Positions 17,891 to 24,924 of a DNA stretch of 47,803 bases are shown one piece after another. Below the pieces are notes generated by a model. The model was not told the DNA's origin. It worked only from the letters and a program-made list of their open reading frames with translations, and ran no database searches. The translations under genes were made by a program, and so were the position numbers. Within the stretch, counting starts at the first letter, position 1, and the number at the start of each line of letters is the position of its first letter. The DNA lies in contig JAPOVX010000293.1 in NCBI GenBank assembly GCA_026707935.1, positions 1-47,803 on the forward strand, read 5' to 3'. The DNA comes from Paracoccaceae bacterium. GTDB lineage: Bacteria > Pseudomonadota > Alphaproteobacteria > Rhodobacterales > Rhodobacteraceae.

Positions 17891-18157
17891 TCATGGTTTC
17901 CGGTAACGGTTCAACAATTCCACCGGCCCGGTCATTTTTTCACGAAGCCGAACATTGACGCTCGATCTTTTTTTGAAGTCAATCATGATCGCTTCGAGAG
18001 CCTTCTCGGCAGCCCGCACATCTGCTATGCGATTGATCGCTCCTTGTAACGTTCGGTCCTTTCGAAGCGTCATTTGCGGTGGTTTCCATGGAAACCCCGC
18101 CCACTCGTTACCCGGGAAATTCTGGGAAACCGCCCGGCACGAATTTTCGATTCGCAT
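17891..18157 (-). CDS. Hypothetical 88-residue protein between nfeD-like and AlbA genes
   Basis: An open frame fills most of the gap between the NfeD-like gene (ends 18179) and the AlbA-type gene (starts 17865). The predicted protein is basic, with a helical-looking middle (RIADVRAAEKALEAIMIDFKKRS) and no recognised domain or membrane segment. A weak GGAG lies about 14 bases upstream of the ATG. Its favour is position in a tightly packed same-strand run; against it, the first 35 residues look uncoding-like. It may be spurious or start later. Confidence 0.35.
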   Translation of the reverse strand: MRIENSCRAVSQNFPGNEWAGFPWKPPQMTLRKDRTLQGAINRIADVRAAEKALEAIMIDFKKRSSVNVRLREKMTGPVELLNRYRKP

Positions 18158-18178
18158 TCGCGCACGAGGTGCTCCGAT

Positions 18179-18643
18179 TCAGTCCGTATCGAGCGGCGCA
18201 ACATGTAGCGTGGTACCTTCGGCGGACTTCACGACGACGAGATCGCCTTTTTTCAAGACCTGCCCGGGGTCCGTTTTCGCGTCCCATCGAACACCGTCGA
18301 CCACAACGCGGGCTTTCGTACCATCGCCTTGAAGCACCTGTGCGCGACGACCGACAACCCTTTCTGCCGGCGAGTTGAGTGCGGGACCGGAATCCGCACC
18401 CTTCCTGGCACGGCTGAAGACCCATCGTCCACCTATCGCGAGAATCACCGACAGGACAGCAAACGACAAGACCTGAAGATTTCCCGAAAGATCGGGCGCG
18501 ATGAACAGCGTAACTCCGACCACGAGAGCCGAGATCGCCGGCCACAAAAGAAATGTCGTCGACGCGACCATCTCGATCGCGCCTAGGAGCAAGGCAAATG
18601 CCAGCCACCAGAATGGCGAAATCCCCTGGAGGAAATCAAACAT
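18179..18643 (-). CDS. NfeD-like membrane protein, short form
   Basis: The 154-residue protein has membrane segments within about residues 10-75 (FWWLAFALLLGAIEM, LLWPAISALVVGVTLFIA, VLSFAVLSVILAIGG) and a C-terminal soluble OB-fold typical of NfeD (VGRRAQVLQGDGTKARVVVDGVRWDAKTD, then KGDLVVVKSAEGTTLHV). Short NfeD proteins lack the ClpP-like protease domain and pair with SPFH/stomatin proteins, which is the case here: the SPFH gene ends 9 bp upstream. The pair is thought to organise membrane microdomains or protein quality control. Confidence 0.85.
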   Translation of the reverse strand: MFDFLQGISPFWWLAFALLLGAIEMVASTTFLLWPAISALVVGVTLFIAPDLSGNLQVLSFAVLSVILAIGGRWVFSRARKGADSGPALNSPAERVVGRRAQVLQGDGTKARVVVDGVRWDAKTDPGQVLKKGDLVVVKSAEGTTLHVAPLDTD

Positions 18644-18652
18644 CGGACCTGC

Positions 18653-19627
18653 TTACTCGTCAGTGTCACTTTTCTTGCCGGAACTCATCGCTTCCCGTGC
18701 GATCTCGGCGATTCCCGCGACCGACCCGACAAGGCTTCCCGCCTCAAGGGGAATCATGATCGTCTTGGAATTGGAAGACGCCGCAATGTCTCCCAGGGCC
18801 TCGGTATATTTTTGGGCAACGAAGTAATTGACCGCCTGTACGTTTCCCTGAGAAATCGCCTTGGAAACCATCGAGGTTGCCTTTGCTTCCGCGCTGGCCT
18901 CGCGTTCCCTGGCTTCCGCATCAAGAAACGCGGCCTCCTTTCGACCTTCGGCCTCCCTGATCAGGGATTCCTTTTCACCTTCAGCCCGGAGAATGGCGGA
19001 TTGTTTTTCGCCTTCAGCCTGCAAAATCTCCGCCCGTTTTTCACGCTCCGCCTTCATCTGGCGCGCCATTGAATCTGAGATATCCGGAGGAGGCATCAGG
19101 TCCTTGATCTCGACCCGGGTAACCTTGACCCCCCAGGGTTTCACCGCCTCGTCGATCACGTTGAGCAACCGGGCGTTGATGTGATCCCGTTGGGAAAGCG
19201 ATTCGTCCAGGTCCATCGCGCCAATCACCGATCGAATGTTGGTCTGAGTCAGGTTTTCAAGGGCATGCTCGAGGTTTCGAACCTCGTAGGCAGCGCGCTG
19301 GGCTTCGACGACCTGATAAAATGCGATCGCATCGGCCGAAATCATCGCGTTGTCGCGGGTAATGACTTCCTGGGACCCGATGTTGAGCACGGTCTCCATC
19401 ATGTTGATCTTGGCGCCGACCCGTTCGACGAGTGGAACAAGCATTCGAAGTCCGGGCTTCTGGGTTCGGCAGTACCGTCCAAACCGTTCAACCGTCCAGT
19501 TTTCTCCCTGTGGCACCGATTTGACCATCATCAGAATCAGGATGAACGCAAACAAAGCGGCAACCGCAATCGCGATTGCCGGAGGAGCTATCTGGAGTTG
19601 CGACAACAGTTGGAAAAACTCTTCCAT
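18653..19627 (-). CDS. SPFH/Band 7 family membrane protein (stomatin/QmcA-like)
   Basis: The start at ATG 19627 has GGAGG six bases upstream and yields 324 residues; an in-frame start 36 bp earlier lacks this. Residues about 13-38 are a membrane anchor ([21 protein letters not shown]), followed by the Band 7 domain ([62 protein letters not shown]) and a long alanine/glutamate-rich coiled coil with repeated [19 protein letters not shown] units. It forms oligomeric membrane rings with the NfeD-like partner. Two further genes on the same strand may belong to the operon. Confidence 0.9.
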   Translation of the reverse strand: MEEFFQLLSQLQIAPPAIAIAVAALFAFILILMMVKSVPQGENWTVERFGRYCRTQKPGLRMLVPLVERVGAKINMMETVLNIGSQEVITRDNAMISADAIAFYQVVEAQRAAYEVRNLEHALENLTQTNIRSVIGAMDLDESLSQRDHINARLLNVIDEAVKPWGVKVTRVEIKDLMPPPDISDSMARQMKAEREKRAEILQAEGEKQSAILRAEGEKESLIREAEGRKEAAFLDAEAREREASAEAKATSMVSKAISQGNVQAVNYFVAQKYTEALGDIAASSNSKTIMIPLEAGSLVGSVAGIAEIAREAMSSGKKSDTDE

Positions 19628-20224
19628 CGATTTCCTCCAGTCCTGACCCGAACGACCTGCCAATTGCCGGCAAGGCTTAATTCAAACGGTGGGCAAACAA
19701 AAGCGTCAACAATCTGAAGGCAAGACAGGCATTCGGGAACGGAAACAAAATCTCTCCTTTCAAAACGCAATGGCTTGTCATGATCCGCCCCCTTTGAACG
19801 CTTTGTCGTCCACTGTCTGCTCGATTCTGGTGTTGGAAGGGCGGCACCTACGGATTGGAACCTAGCCGCCGATCGATTCTGGCACGCTCACATGTTCTTC
19901 GACCGCCCTGACTTCGATCTTGCTTCTGTGCAGCCAGGCACATCCGCAATCGCGCCGACGTAAACGACGGTAGAGTCACTCGGCCGCGGCTATTCCAACA
20001 CTATGGGATTGTCACGAAACCATCGATCCGTTTGTTCGGTATTTCGAAAGCCTTTGTGTGGTGCCGGGCAACGTCCGTTCGGTCCTGTTTTGATCGCCGT
20101 ATCCGTGCAGACGAGGCCGGGGACGTGGGAGTGAACGATGGCATACGTGCCGGGATCGGGGTAAAGATCGTACCCACGGACGTGACCACGGCCATGATAC
20201 CGGACAACAGCGGGAGACACAGAC

Positions 20225-20317
20225 ATGGCCTTGCCACGTGCCCGGCACGACGCCCTCTTCCGTCTGCTCGTCTCCGATCCCGCCCGCGCGAGCCAGCTGC
20301 TGCACGACTATCACTAA
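20225..20317 (+). pseudogene. Rpn-family nuclease/transposase N-terminal remnant
   Basis: The 30-codon frame begins MALPRARHDALFRLLVSDPA and stops after QLLHDYH. This matches the N-terminus of Rpn (recombination-promoting nuclease, PD-(D/E)XK fold), where HDALFK/R...LLSDP is the characteristic opening. Full proteins are around 300 residues, so almost everything after the first helix is missing. The frame stops inside a perfect palindrome, suggesting the break is at that element. Confidence 0.55.
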
Positions 20318-20335
20318 CAGGAACGTTCCTGTTAG
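20314..20335. repeat. Perfect 22-bp palindrome
   Basis: The left arm ctaacaggaac (20314-20324) and right arm gttcctgttag (20325-20335) form an exact inverted repeat with no spacer. It overlaps the stop codon of the Rpn remnant. Possible readings are a dimeric regulator operator, a resolution or integration site, or an insertion scar. No second copy was noticed in the window. Confidence 0.6.
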
Positions 20336-20595
20336 CCGTTTTCCCGAATTCTCTCGCGACCAGCGACGGCACGTTCGCCCCGTTTCAGCGCGATCATGCC
20401 GGTCCGCGCCCACGCCACAACAGCGCTGCGCGCTGCAGTGACTGACATGTCCCTTGCTGCCAAGGAACGGTGACAAGCCTGTCTTCCGTTCATCAAAACC
20501 CGTATCCCGTTCCGGCAGCTTCCGACTCGATGGAGACAAGGATCGGGCGGGTCTCGAACCTACCCGGTTGACGCGCCGTACCACAGCGCTTTGGA

Positions 20596-21636
20596 CTAAG
20601 CGGGTTGCTTGGTAAAATCCGACCATTTCAACTGTGTGTTTCGTCGGACCGATCGAACCAGTGTCCGTCCAACAACCCGGTCGAATTCATGGCTTGCAAT
20701 TTCCCCGGTTCCTGGGCGCCTGGCCCAAATGTCCGTCTCGGCAACGACATGACCGGCAGGGAGATCCCTGTCCGCAACCACCGAGGCGCGGGCGAACCTA
20801 TACACTGCATCCTCGGGAGCCGAGCGTTTCTTTTCGTTTTCGCGCGCAATCGCGATTTCCCGCGCCTTCTGAACGATAAAATTCAGTTCGGAAGGGTCCA
20901 TGGAACAACCGATGTCCGGTCCTTCCCGGTAACGGCTATCGGTAAAGTGCCTCTCTATGATCGCGGCACCGAGCGCAACGCCGGCCAATGCCATTTCAGG
21001 CCCGATTGAATGGTCAGAAAACCCGACGACCGCATCCGGGAACGCTTCCCTGAGTTCAGAGATTCCCCTGAGCGAGACATGTTCGGGAGGTGAAGGATAG
21101 AGATTCGTACATTCGAGCAACGCATAGTCCACTCCAGCCGCAACAAGAATCTCGACGGATTCTCGAACGGAATCGACCGTCTGCATTCCGGTCGACATGA
21201 TGACCGGCTTCCCGAATGCAGCGACATGCCGGATGAGCGGCAGGTTGTCGGATTCCCCCGAGCCGATCTTGAAAGCCGGAACGTCGATTTCCTGCAGGAA
21301 ATCCGCTGCTGCACGGCTGAATGGAGTGGAAATGTAAATCAGTCCGAGGTTCTCGGCATGCTGCTTGAGTCGGATTTCGTCATCGGGCGACAAGGCACTT
21401 CGTTCGATCACATCCCAAATCGAGACATCCGCGTTTGGCGGAAAGATCGAACGGGCTTCCTCGGTCATCTCGTCATCGACAAAATGCGTCTGGTGCTTGA
21501 TGCACTCGGATCCTGCGGCGGCGGCGCAGCTCGCCATATGCATGGCGACTTCCAGGCTCCCGCCGTGATTGATGCCGATTTCGGCTATGATCAGCGGAGG
21601 ATACTCCGAACCGACCTTACGATGGGCAATCTGCAA
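20596..21636 (-). CDS. neuB: N-acetylneuraminate/nonulosonate synthase (NeuB-like)
   Basis: The 346-residue protein starts at TTG 21636; an upstream GGGAGA supports it, and the sequence runs straight into the family N-terminus PPLIIAEIGINHGG. Typical blocks follow: ECIKHQTH, YISTPFSRAAADFL, FKIGSGESDNLPLI, PVIMSTGM, GFSDHSIG and the metal/substrate loop IIERHFTDSRYREGPDIGCSMDP. The C-terminal 60 residues are an antifreeze/SAF-like domain (RASVVADRDLPAGHVV). NeuB condenses phosphoenolpyruvate with N-acetylmannosamine or an analog to give sialic acid or an analog. The NeuC-like epimerase at 9538 would supply the substrate. It lies downstream of an LpxL-like acyltransferase on the same strand. 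Confidence 0.87.
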   Translation of the reverse strand: MQIAHRKVGSEYPPLIIAEIGINHGGSLEVAMHMASCAAAAGSECIKHQTHFVDDEMTEEARSIFPPNADVSIWDVIERSALSPDDEIRLKQHAENLGLIYISTPFSRAAADFLQEIDVPAFKIGSGESDNLPLIRHVAAFGKPVIMSTGMQTVDSVRESVEILVAAGVDYALLECTNLYPSPPEHVSLRGISELREAFPDAVVGFSDHSIGPEMALAGVALGAAIIERHFTDSRYREGPDIGCSMDPSELNFIVQKAREIAIARENEKKRSAPEDAVYRFARASVVADRDLPAGHVVAETDIWARRPGTGEIASHEFDRVVGRTLVRSVRRNTQLKWSDFTKQPA

Positions 21637-21778
21637 CCGGCATCTCCCGTTTCAATTCCCGCTGCATGTCGCGGTTTCCGTGACACGCCCGGATAGGGCA
21701 GGACAACCAACCCCACCAGATGCGCGTGCCTTCAGCCGTTCAACCCAAGGTCAAGTCCCCCTGACGAATCCGGCGGCC

Positions 21779-22705
21779 TCATCCCTCGTCTGTGTCCAGA
21801 GCCGGAGACGCGTATTTCCACCGCCAGTGCATCCAATGGTATTGCTCAGGGTTTTTCCGCACCCTTTCCGTCAGGCTATCGTTGATCTTCTGTGTCATCA
21901 AGATCGGGTCCGACTCTTCGATCGGTTCTTCGAAATCGACCAGGATCCTGCCGTCCCGGCTTCTCGTTCCGTAAGCTGGAACGATCGGTACCGAGAACCG
22001 CAATGCGAGTTCGCAAAAATGCGTCGATGTAAATGCCGGCCGGCCAATGAATTCGAGCACATCCCCCTTTATGTGGCGTTGATCCAGCAAGAGAGACACC
22101 AACCCCCCGCCCCGGAGATGGCGAACCAGCGCCCGCATTCCGGCCGCACCTGTCTCAAAGAGCGGTTCTCCGCCGCACCGGATGTTCTTCGCATACAACT
22201 TGTCGAAATAGCTGTTGCGATTCGGTTTGTAGATCGCGGAACAGGTCATTTCCTGTGCCTTGAGTACATGGCGGATCGCTTCCCACTGGCCAAAATGGCC
22301 GGAAACGATAATGCACCCCGTTCCCGTCGCGTGTGCTTCCCGGACGGCAGCCATCCCCGGCCCTGCCATGTCAAATCGGCCAACGGCATTTCCGAATTGC
22401 CGGTTGAACAGGAGTTCGGAATACGTCAGCGCGAAATGACGACCGACGGCCGCGGTCAGGCGTTTCCGCTCCTGTGGACCCAGTTCGGGCATGACCAATC
22501 TGAGATTGTGGTCCACACGCCTTCGGAGTTCCGGACTCATGCGAGCCAGGACGCCGCCCAGATGCGACCATAGCCGTCCCCGGAGCCGGGGAGTCAAAAG
22601 GCTGCTCAGCATGACCAGCACCCAGATTGGCACGAACTGGAAAAAATGAAGGACATTTGCTCTTGATGGCAGACTTGGCATCACTGTCCGGCCTGACGAA
22701 TACAC
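21779..22705 (-). CDS. Lysophospholipid acyltransferase family protein (LpxL/HtrB-like)
   Basis: The 308-residue protein has an N-terminal membrane anchor (VLHFFQFVPIWVLVMLSSLL) and the acyltransferase motif HFGQWE, the H-x4-E variant used by lipid A late acyltransferases. Further family features are YKPNRNSYFDKL, LLLDQR and the terminal PEQYHWMHWRWK, close to the ending of LpxL/LpxM. It likely adds a secondary acyl chain to lipid A at the inner membrane. A second ATG eight codons in is an alternative start. It precedes neuB on the same strand with a 142-bp gap. Confidence 0.85.
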   Translation of the reverse strand: MYSSGRTVMPSLPSRANVLHFFQFVPIWVLVMLSSLLTPRLRGRLWSHLGGVLARMSPELRRRVDHNLRLVMPELGPQERKRLTAAVGRHFALTYSELLFNRQFGNAVGRFDMAGPGMAAVREAHATGTGCIIVSGHFGQWEAIRHVLKAQEMTCSAIYKPNRNSYFDKLYAKNIRCGGEPLFETGAAGMRALVRHLRGGGLVSLLLDQRHIKGDVLEFIGRPAFTSTHFCELALRFSVPIVPAYGTRSRDGRILVDFEEPIEESDPILMTQKINDSLTERVRKNPEQYHWMHWRWKYASPALDTDEG

Positions 22706-23123
22706 TCCGCGACCCCATACGCCCGTGGCCCGTGGTCGCGACGAACATCTTCCCGCAATACTCTGCCCGATTCAATTCCCGGAATTCGACCGGAAATGCG
22801 CTGCCCCCAAGAATGGCCAGGTCGAAGACTGGGCGTGTCCGCCATTGGGCAAGCCTCTTGACTATGGAATTGGCGGGTTCACTGGTTCGATTCATAGAGG
22901 ATCAGGCGAAATCCACGCAATATAGGAGGTCTGTTTCGTTTCCTGATTGCCTAAATTCAAATCAAAATACAGATGAATGACGCATACCGGTTCACAATTG
23001 GTTGGGATTTTTCGGAAAATGTTGCTTGAAATCGGGTCATGTGCCAGTCTGAACGGCAATGTAGTTCCGCGAAGACTTCCGAGACAAGTCTGACGGGCTA
23101 CGTGGACAAACAGGGAGAAAGCT
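22706..23123. other. Divergent promoter interval between acyltransferase and amt
   Basis: The 418 bp between divergent genes hold no gene I accept. A frame starting near 22895 on the minus strand has no family resemblance. The AT-rich part at about 22930-23030 is the likely promoter region of amt. I looked for a sigma-54 GG-N10-GC element, expected for nitrogen control, and did not find one. Confidence 0.4.
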
Positions 23124-24518
23124 ATGGAAGAGCAACTTGCTGAATTAACGGCAAGGATCGCCGAGCTTGAGGCTAGCGCAGCCGTGACGAACACGATGTT
23201 CGCCGAAACTTACTATTATCTGACGATCCCGCTCATGATCATCATTCACGCCGGGTTCCTGGCGTATGAGATGGGCGCGACGCGGATGAAGAACGTGCTG
23301 TCATCAGGCGTCATGAACATCCTTGCATTCGCGTTCATGGTTCCGACGTTTTACTGGTTTGGTTGGTGGGTCTACTGGGCCTTCCCCACGGGACTGACCC
23401 TATCCCCGGGTCCGTATGAGATTTCGGGCGCAGGGTACGCCAATGCGATCGCTCTCGGATGGGGCGAATCCGCGCAATACATGGGACCGAACATCGCCGA
23501 CCGGGCGTCCGGCGTCTTCTGGGGTGCGTTTACGCTCTTTGCCTGCACCACCGCTTCGATCATGTCCGGTTCACTCATCGAGAGAATCCAGACCGTCGGA
23601 TTCACCATCTGCGCAATCGTCCTCGGTTCGTTTGCCTGGGTCGTTGCGGCTGCCTGGGGTTGGCACGCCGACGGCTGGCTGGTCACAAAATTCGGTGTCC
23701 ACGATTTCGGAGCAGCGGGGCTGGTCCACGCGGTCGCCGGATTCTTCGCGCTGGGTGTCCTGGTCAATCTTGGGCCACGAATTGGCAAGTTCAATTCGGA
23801 CGGAACTGCAAACGACCTGAGGGGCCACAACCTGCCGTTCACCGTGACCGGCCTGATGCTGATCATGGTCGGCTTCTGGGGCTTCCTGATGGCATGTGTC
23901 ATCGTGCCCGGCGAAGCCTGGTCGTGGTACGCCGACAAGGCAACGACGATTTACGGTACGCCGATGACCCTGAGCGCTTTGAGCTTCAATATCCTCATGG
24001 GAATGGGAGGCGGAATTATCGGTGCCTGGGCCTACACCAGAGATCCTTTCTGGATGATGTCGGGTGCCCTTGCCGGTCTCATTTCGGTCGCGTCCGGACT
24101 GGACATCTACTTCCCGGCACTGGCGTTCCTCATCGCTCTCGGCGCAGGCATCCTGCTCCAGCCGGCAGCCCAGGTGCTCGAACGGTGGGGAATCGACGAT
24201 GCCGTCGGAGCCGTGACCGTTCACGGGACAATGGGCATCTATGCCATGGTCGTGCTCGGGATCTTCGCGACGGGCTTCCCGGCGCTGCAAGGCGCAGCAG
24301 GCGAAGTCGCCGAGATCAGCCTGATCGGACAGATCGTTGGTTCGATCGTCTTCTTCCTGCTCGGTTTCGTTCCCGGATACATCGTGTCCTACATTCTGAA
24401 GATGGCCGGAATGCTCCGCGTTCCCGACGCGGCACAAATCGCGGGACTCGATCCGGTCAAGGTTCCTGCACAAGCTTATCCGGAAGGCATTCCGGCATCG
24501 CCAACGGCATCGACCTAG
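23124..24518 (+). CDS. amt: Ammonium/methylammonium transporter (Amt family) with N-terminal coiled-coil leader
   Basis: The 464-residue membrane protein has the Amt pore motifs: KNVLSSGVMNILAF, FACTTASIMSGSLIERI, the first pore histidine in GLVHAVAGFFALG, the second in GAVTVHGTMGIYAM, and a GHNLPFTVTG segment. About eleven membrane segments are expected. The first 20 residues (MEEQLAELTARIAELEASA) look like a short coiled coil rather than the signal peptide common in AmtB. GGGAGA precedes the ATG. It faces the methylamine operon and is followed by a small membrane-protein gene rather than glnK, so it may serve methylammonium uptake or export of released ammonium. Confidence 0.9.
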   Translation: MEEQLAELTARIAELEASAAVTNTMFAETYYYLTIPLMIIIHAGFLAYEMGATRMKNVLSSGVMNILAFAFMVPTFYWFGWWVYWAFPTGLTLSPGPYEISGAGYANAIALGWGESAQYMGPNIADRASGVFWGAFTLFACTTASIMSGSLIERIQTVGFTICAIVLGSFAWVVAAAWGWHADGWLVTKFGVHDFGAAGLVHAVAGFFALGVLVNLGPRIGKFNSDGTANDLRGHNLPFTVTGLMLIMVGFWGFLMACVIVPGEAWSWYADKATTIYGTPMTLSALSFNILMGMGGGIIGAWAYTRDPFWMMSGALAGLISVASGLDIYFPALAFLIALGAGILLQPAAQVLERWGIDDAVGAVTVHGTMGIYAMVVLGIFATGFPALQGAAGEVAEISLIGQIVGSIVFFLLGFVPGYIVSYILKMAGMLRVPDAAQIAGLDPVKVPAQAYPEGIPASPTAST

Positions 24519-24542
24519 ACCTGAGACAAAAAGGAGACAGAT

Positions 24543-24722
24543 ATGGGATTCCCATACTCAGAAGCTGATTGGGCCGTTGTCGACGGCGCAATGTACATGG
24601 GTGCCTTTGGCGCGATGCCAGGGATCTACACCATCATATCGATCCTGGCCTGCATTTACCTGCTCTGGGCATGCAATCGGGTCGAAAAGGGAAAATACGA
24701 GGCGGCAGACAGCGAATCCTGA
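24543..24722 (+). CDS. 59-residue single-pass membrane protein downstream of amt
   Basis: An ATG at 24543 with AAGGAG at the right spacing opens a 59-residue frame: MGFPYSEADWAVVDGAMYMG, then a hydrophobic span (IYTIISILACIYLLWAC) at about residues 28-44, then a charged tail ending in AADSES. It starts 24 bp after amt and ends 28 bp before a strong terminator, so the two form a closed bicistronic unit. I do not recognise the family. Position suggests an Amt accessory subunit or a small stabilising peptide. Confidence 0.75.
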   Translation: MGFPYSEADWAVVDGAMYMGAFGAMPGIYTIISILACIYLLWACNRVEKGKYEAADSES

Positions 24723-24750
24723 CCGCACTACCGAATTCAACTCGGTGATC

Positions 24751-24778
24751 AAGGGCTGCCCTACGGCAGCCCTTTTTC
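24751..24778 (+). terminator. Rho-independent terminator of amt unit
   Basis: A perfect 10-bp stem, aagggctgcc (24751-24760) with ggcagccctt (24765-24774), closes a ctac loop and runs into a T-tract. It follows the small membrane-protein gene by 28 bp. Confidence 0.92.
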
Positions 24779-24924
24779 ATTTTGGGCGAATTTCACCGCG
24801 ATTTGCGGGCGTCGAGAGGAATCGAAACGGGTTCGCACCAAATTCGCCAATGGACAACCATTCGAAATGCGAAGGCGGTCCTTACCACTCCGTCAGCGGG
24901 ACATTCAGATCGCCCGGACCGGTA

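Larger units (their letters stand above)
19628..20595. other. Near gene-free kilobase with degraded mobile or nuclease remnants
   Basis: This 968-bp stretch lies between convergent ends and starts of minus-strand genes and shows no intact gene. It contains a 30-codon remnant of an Rpn-type nuclease and a perfect 22-bp palindrome, both listed separately, and a tRNA-like T-arm with extra bases near 20540-20590 that I did not accept as a gene. It looks like decayed horizontally acquired DNA. Confidence 0.5.

Noticed and set aside
20535-20597. tRNA-like element on the minus strand, with a possible anticodon arm (loop gtggtac, anticodon GGT) and a T-arm-like ggttcgaga
   Set aside because: The T-stem has extra bases, no D-arm or 5' acceptor strand can be placed, and the 5' side runs into the neuB stop codon. 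At most a degraded 3' tRNA fragment.
22690-22895. Minus-strand frame starting MNRTSEPANSIVKRLAQW upstream of the acyltransferase
   Set aside because: It runs into the acyltransferase gene in another frame and has no recognisable family; the acyltransferase already has a complete N-terminus.
22930-23120. Sigma-54 promoter for amt
   Set aside because: No GG-N10-GC element with flanking consensus was found; the closest, around ggaaaatgttgc, has the wrong spacing.
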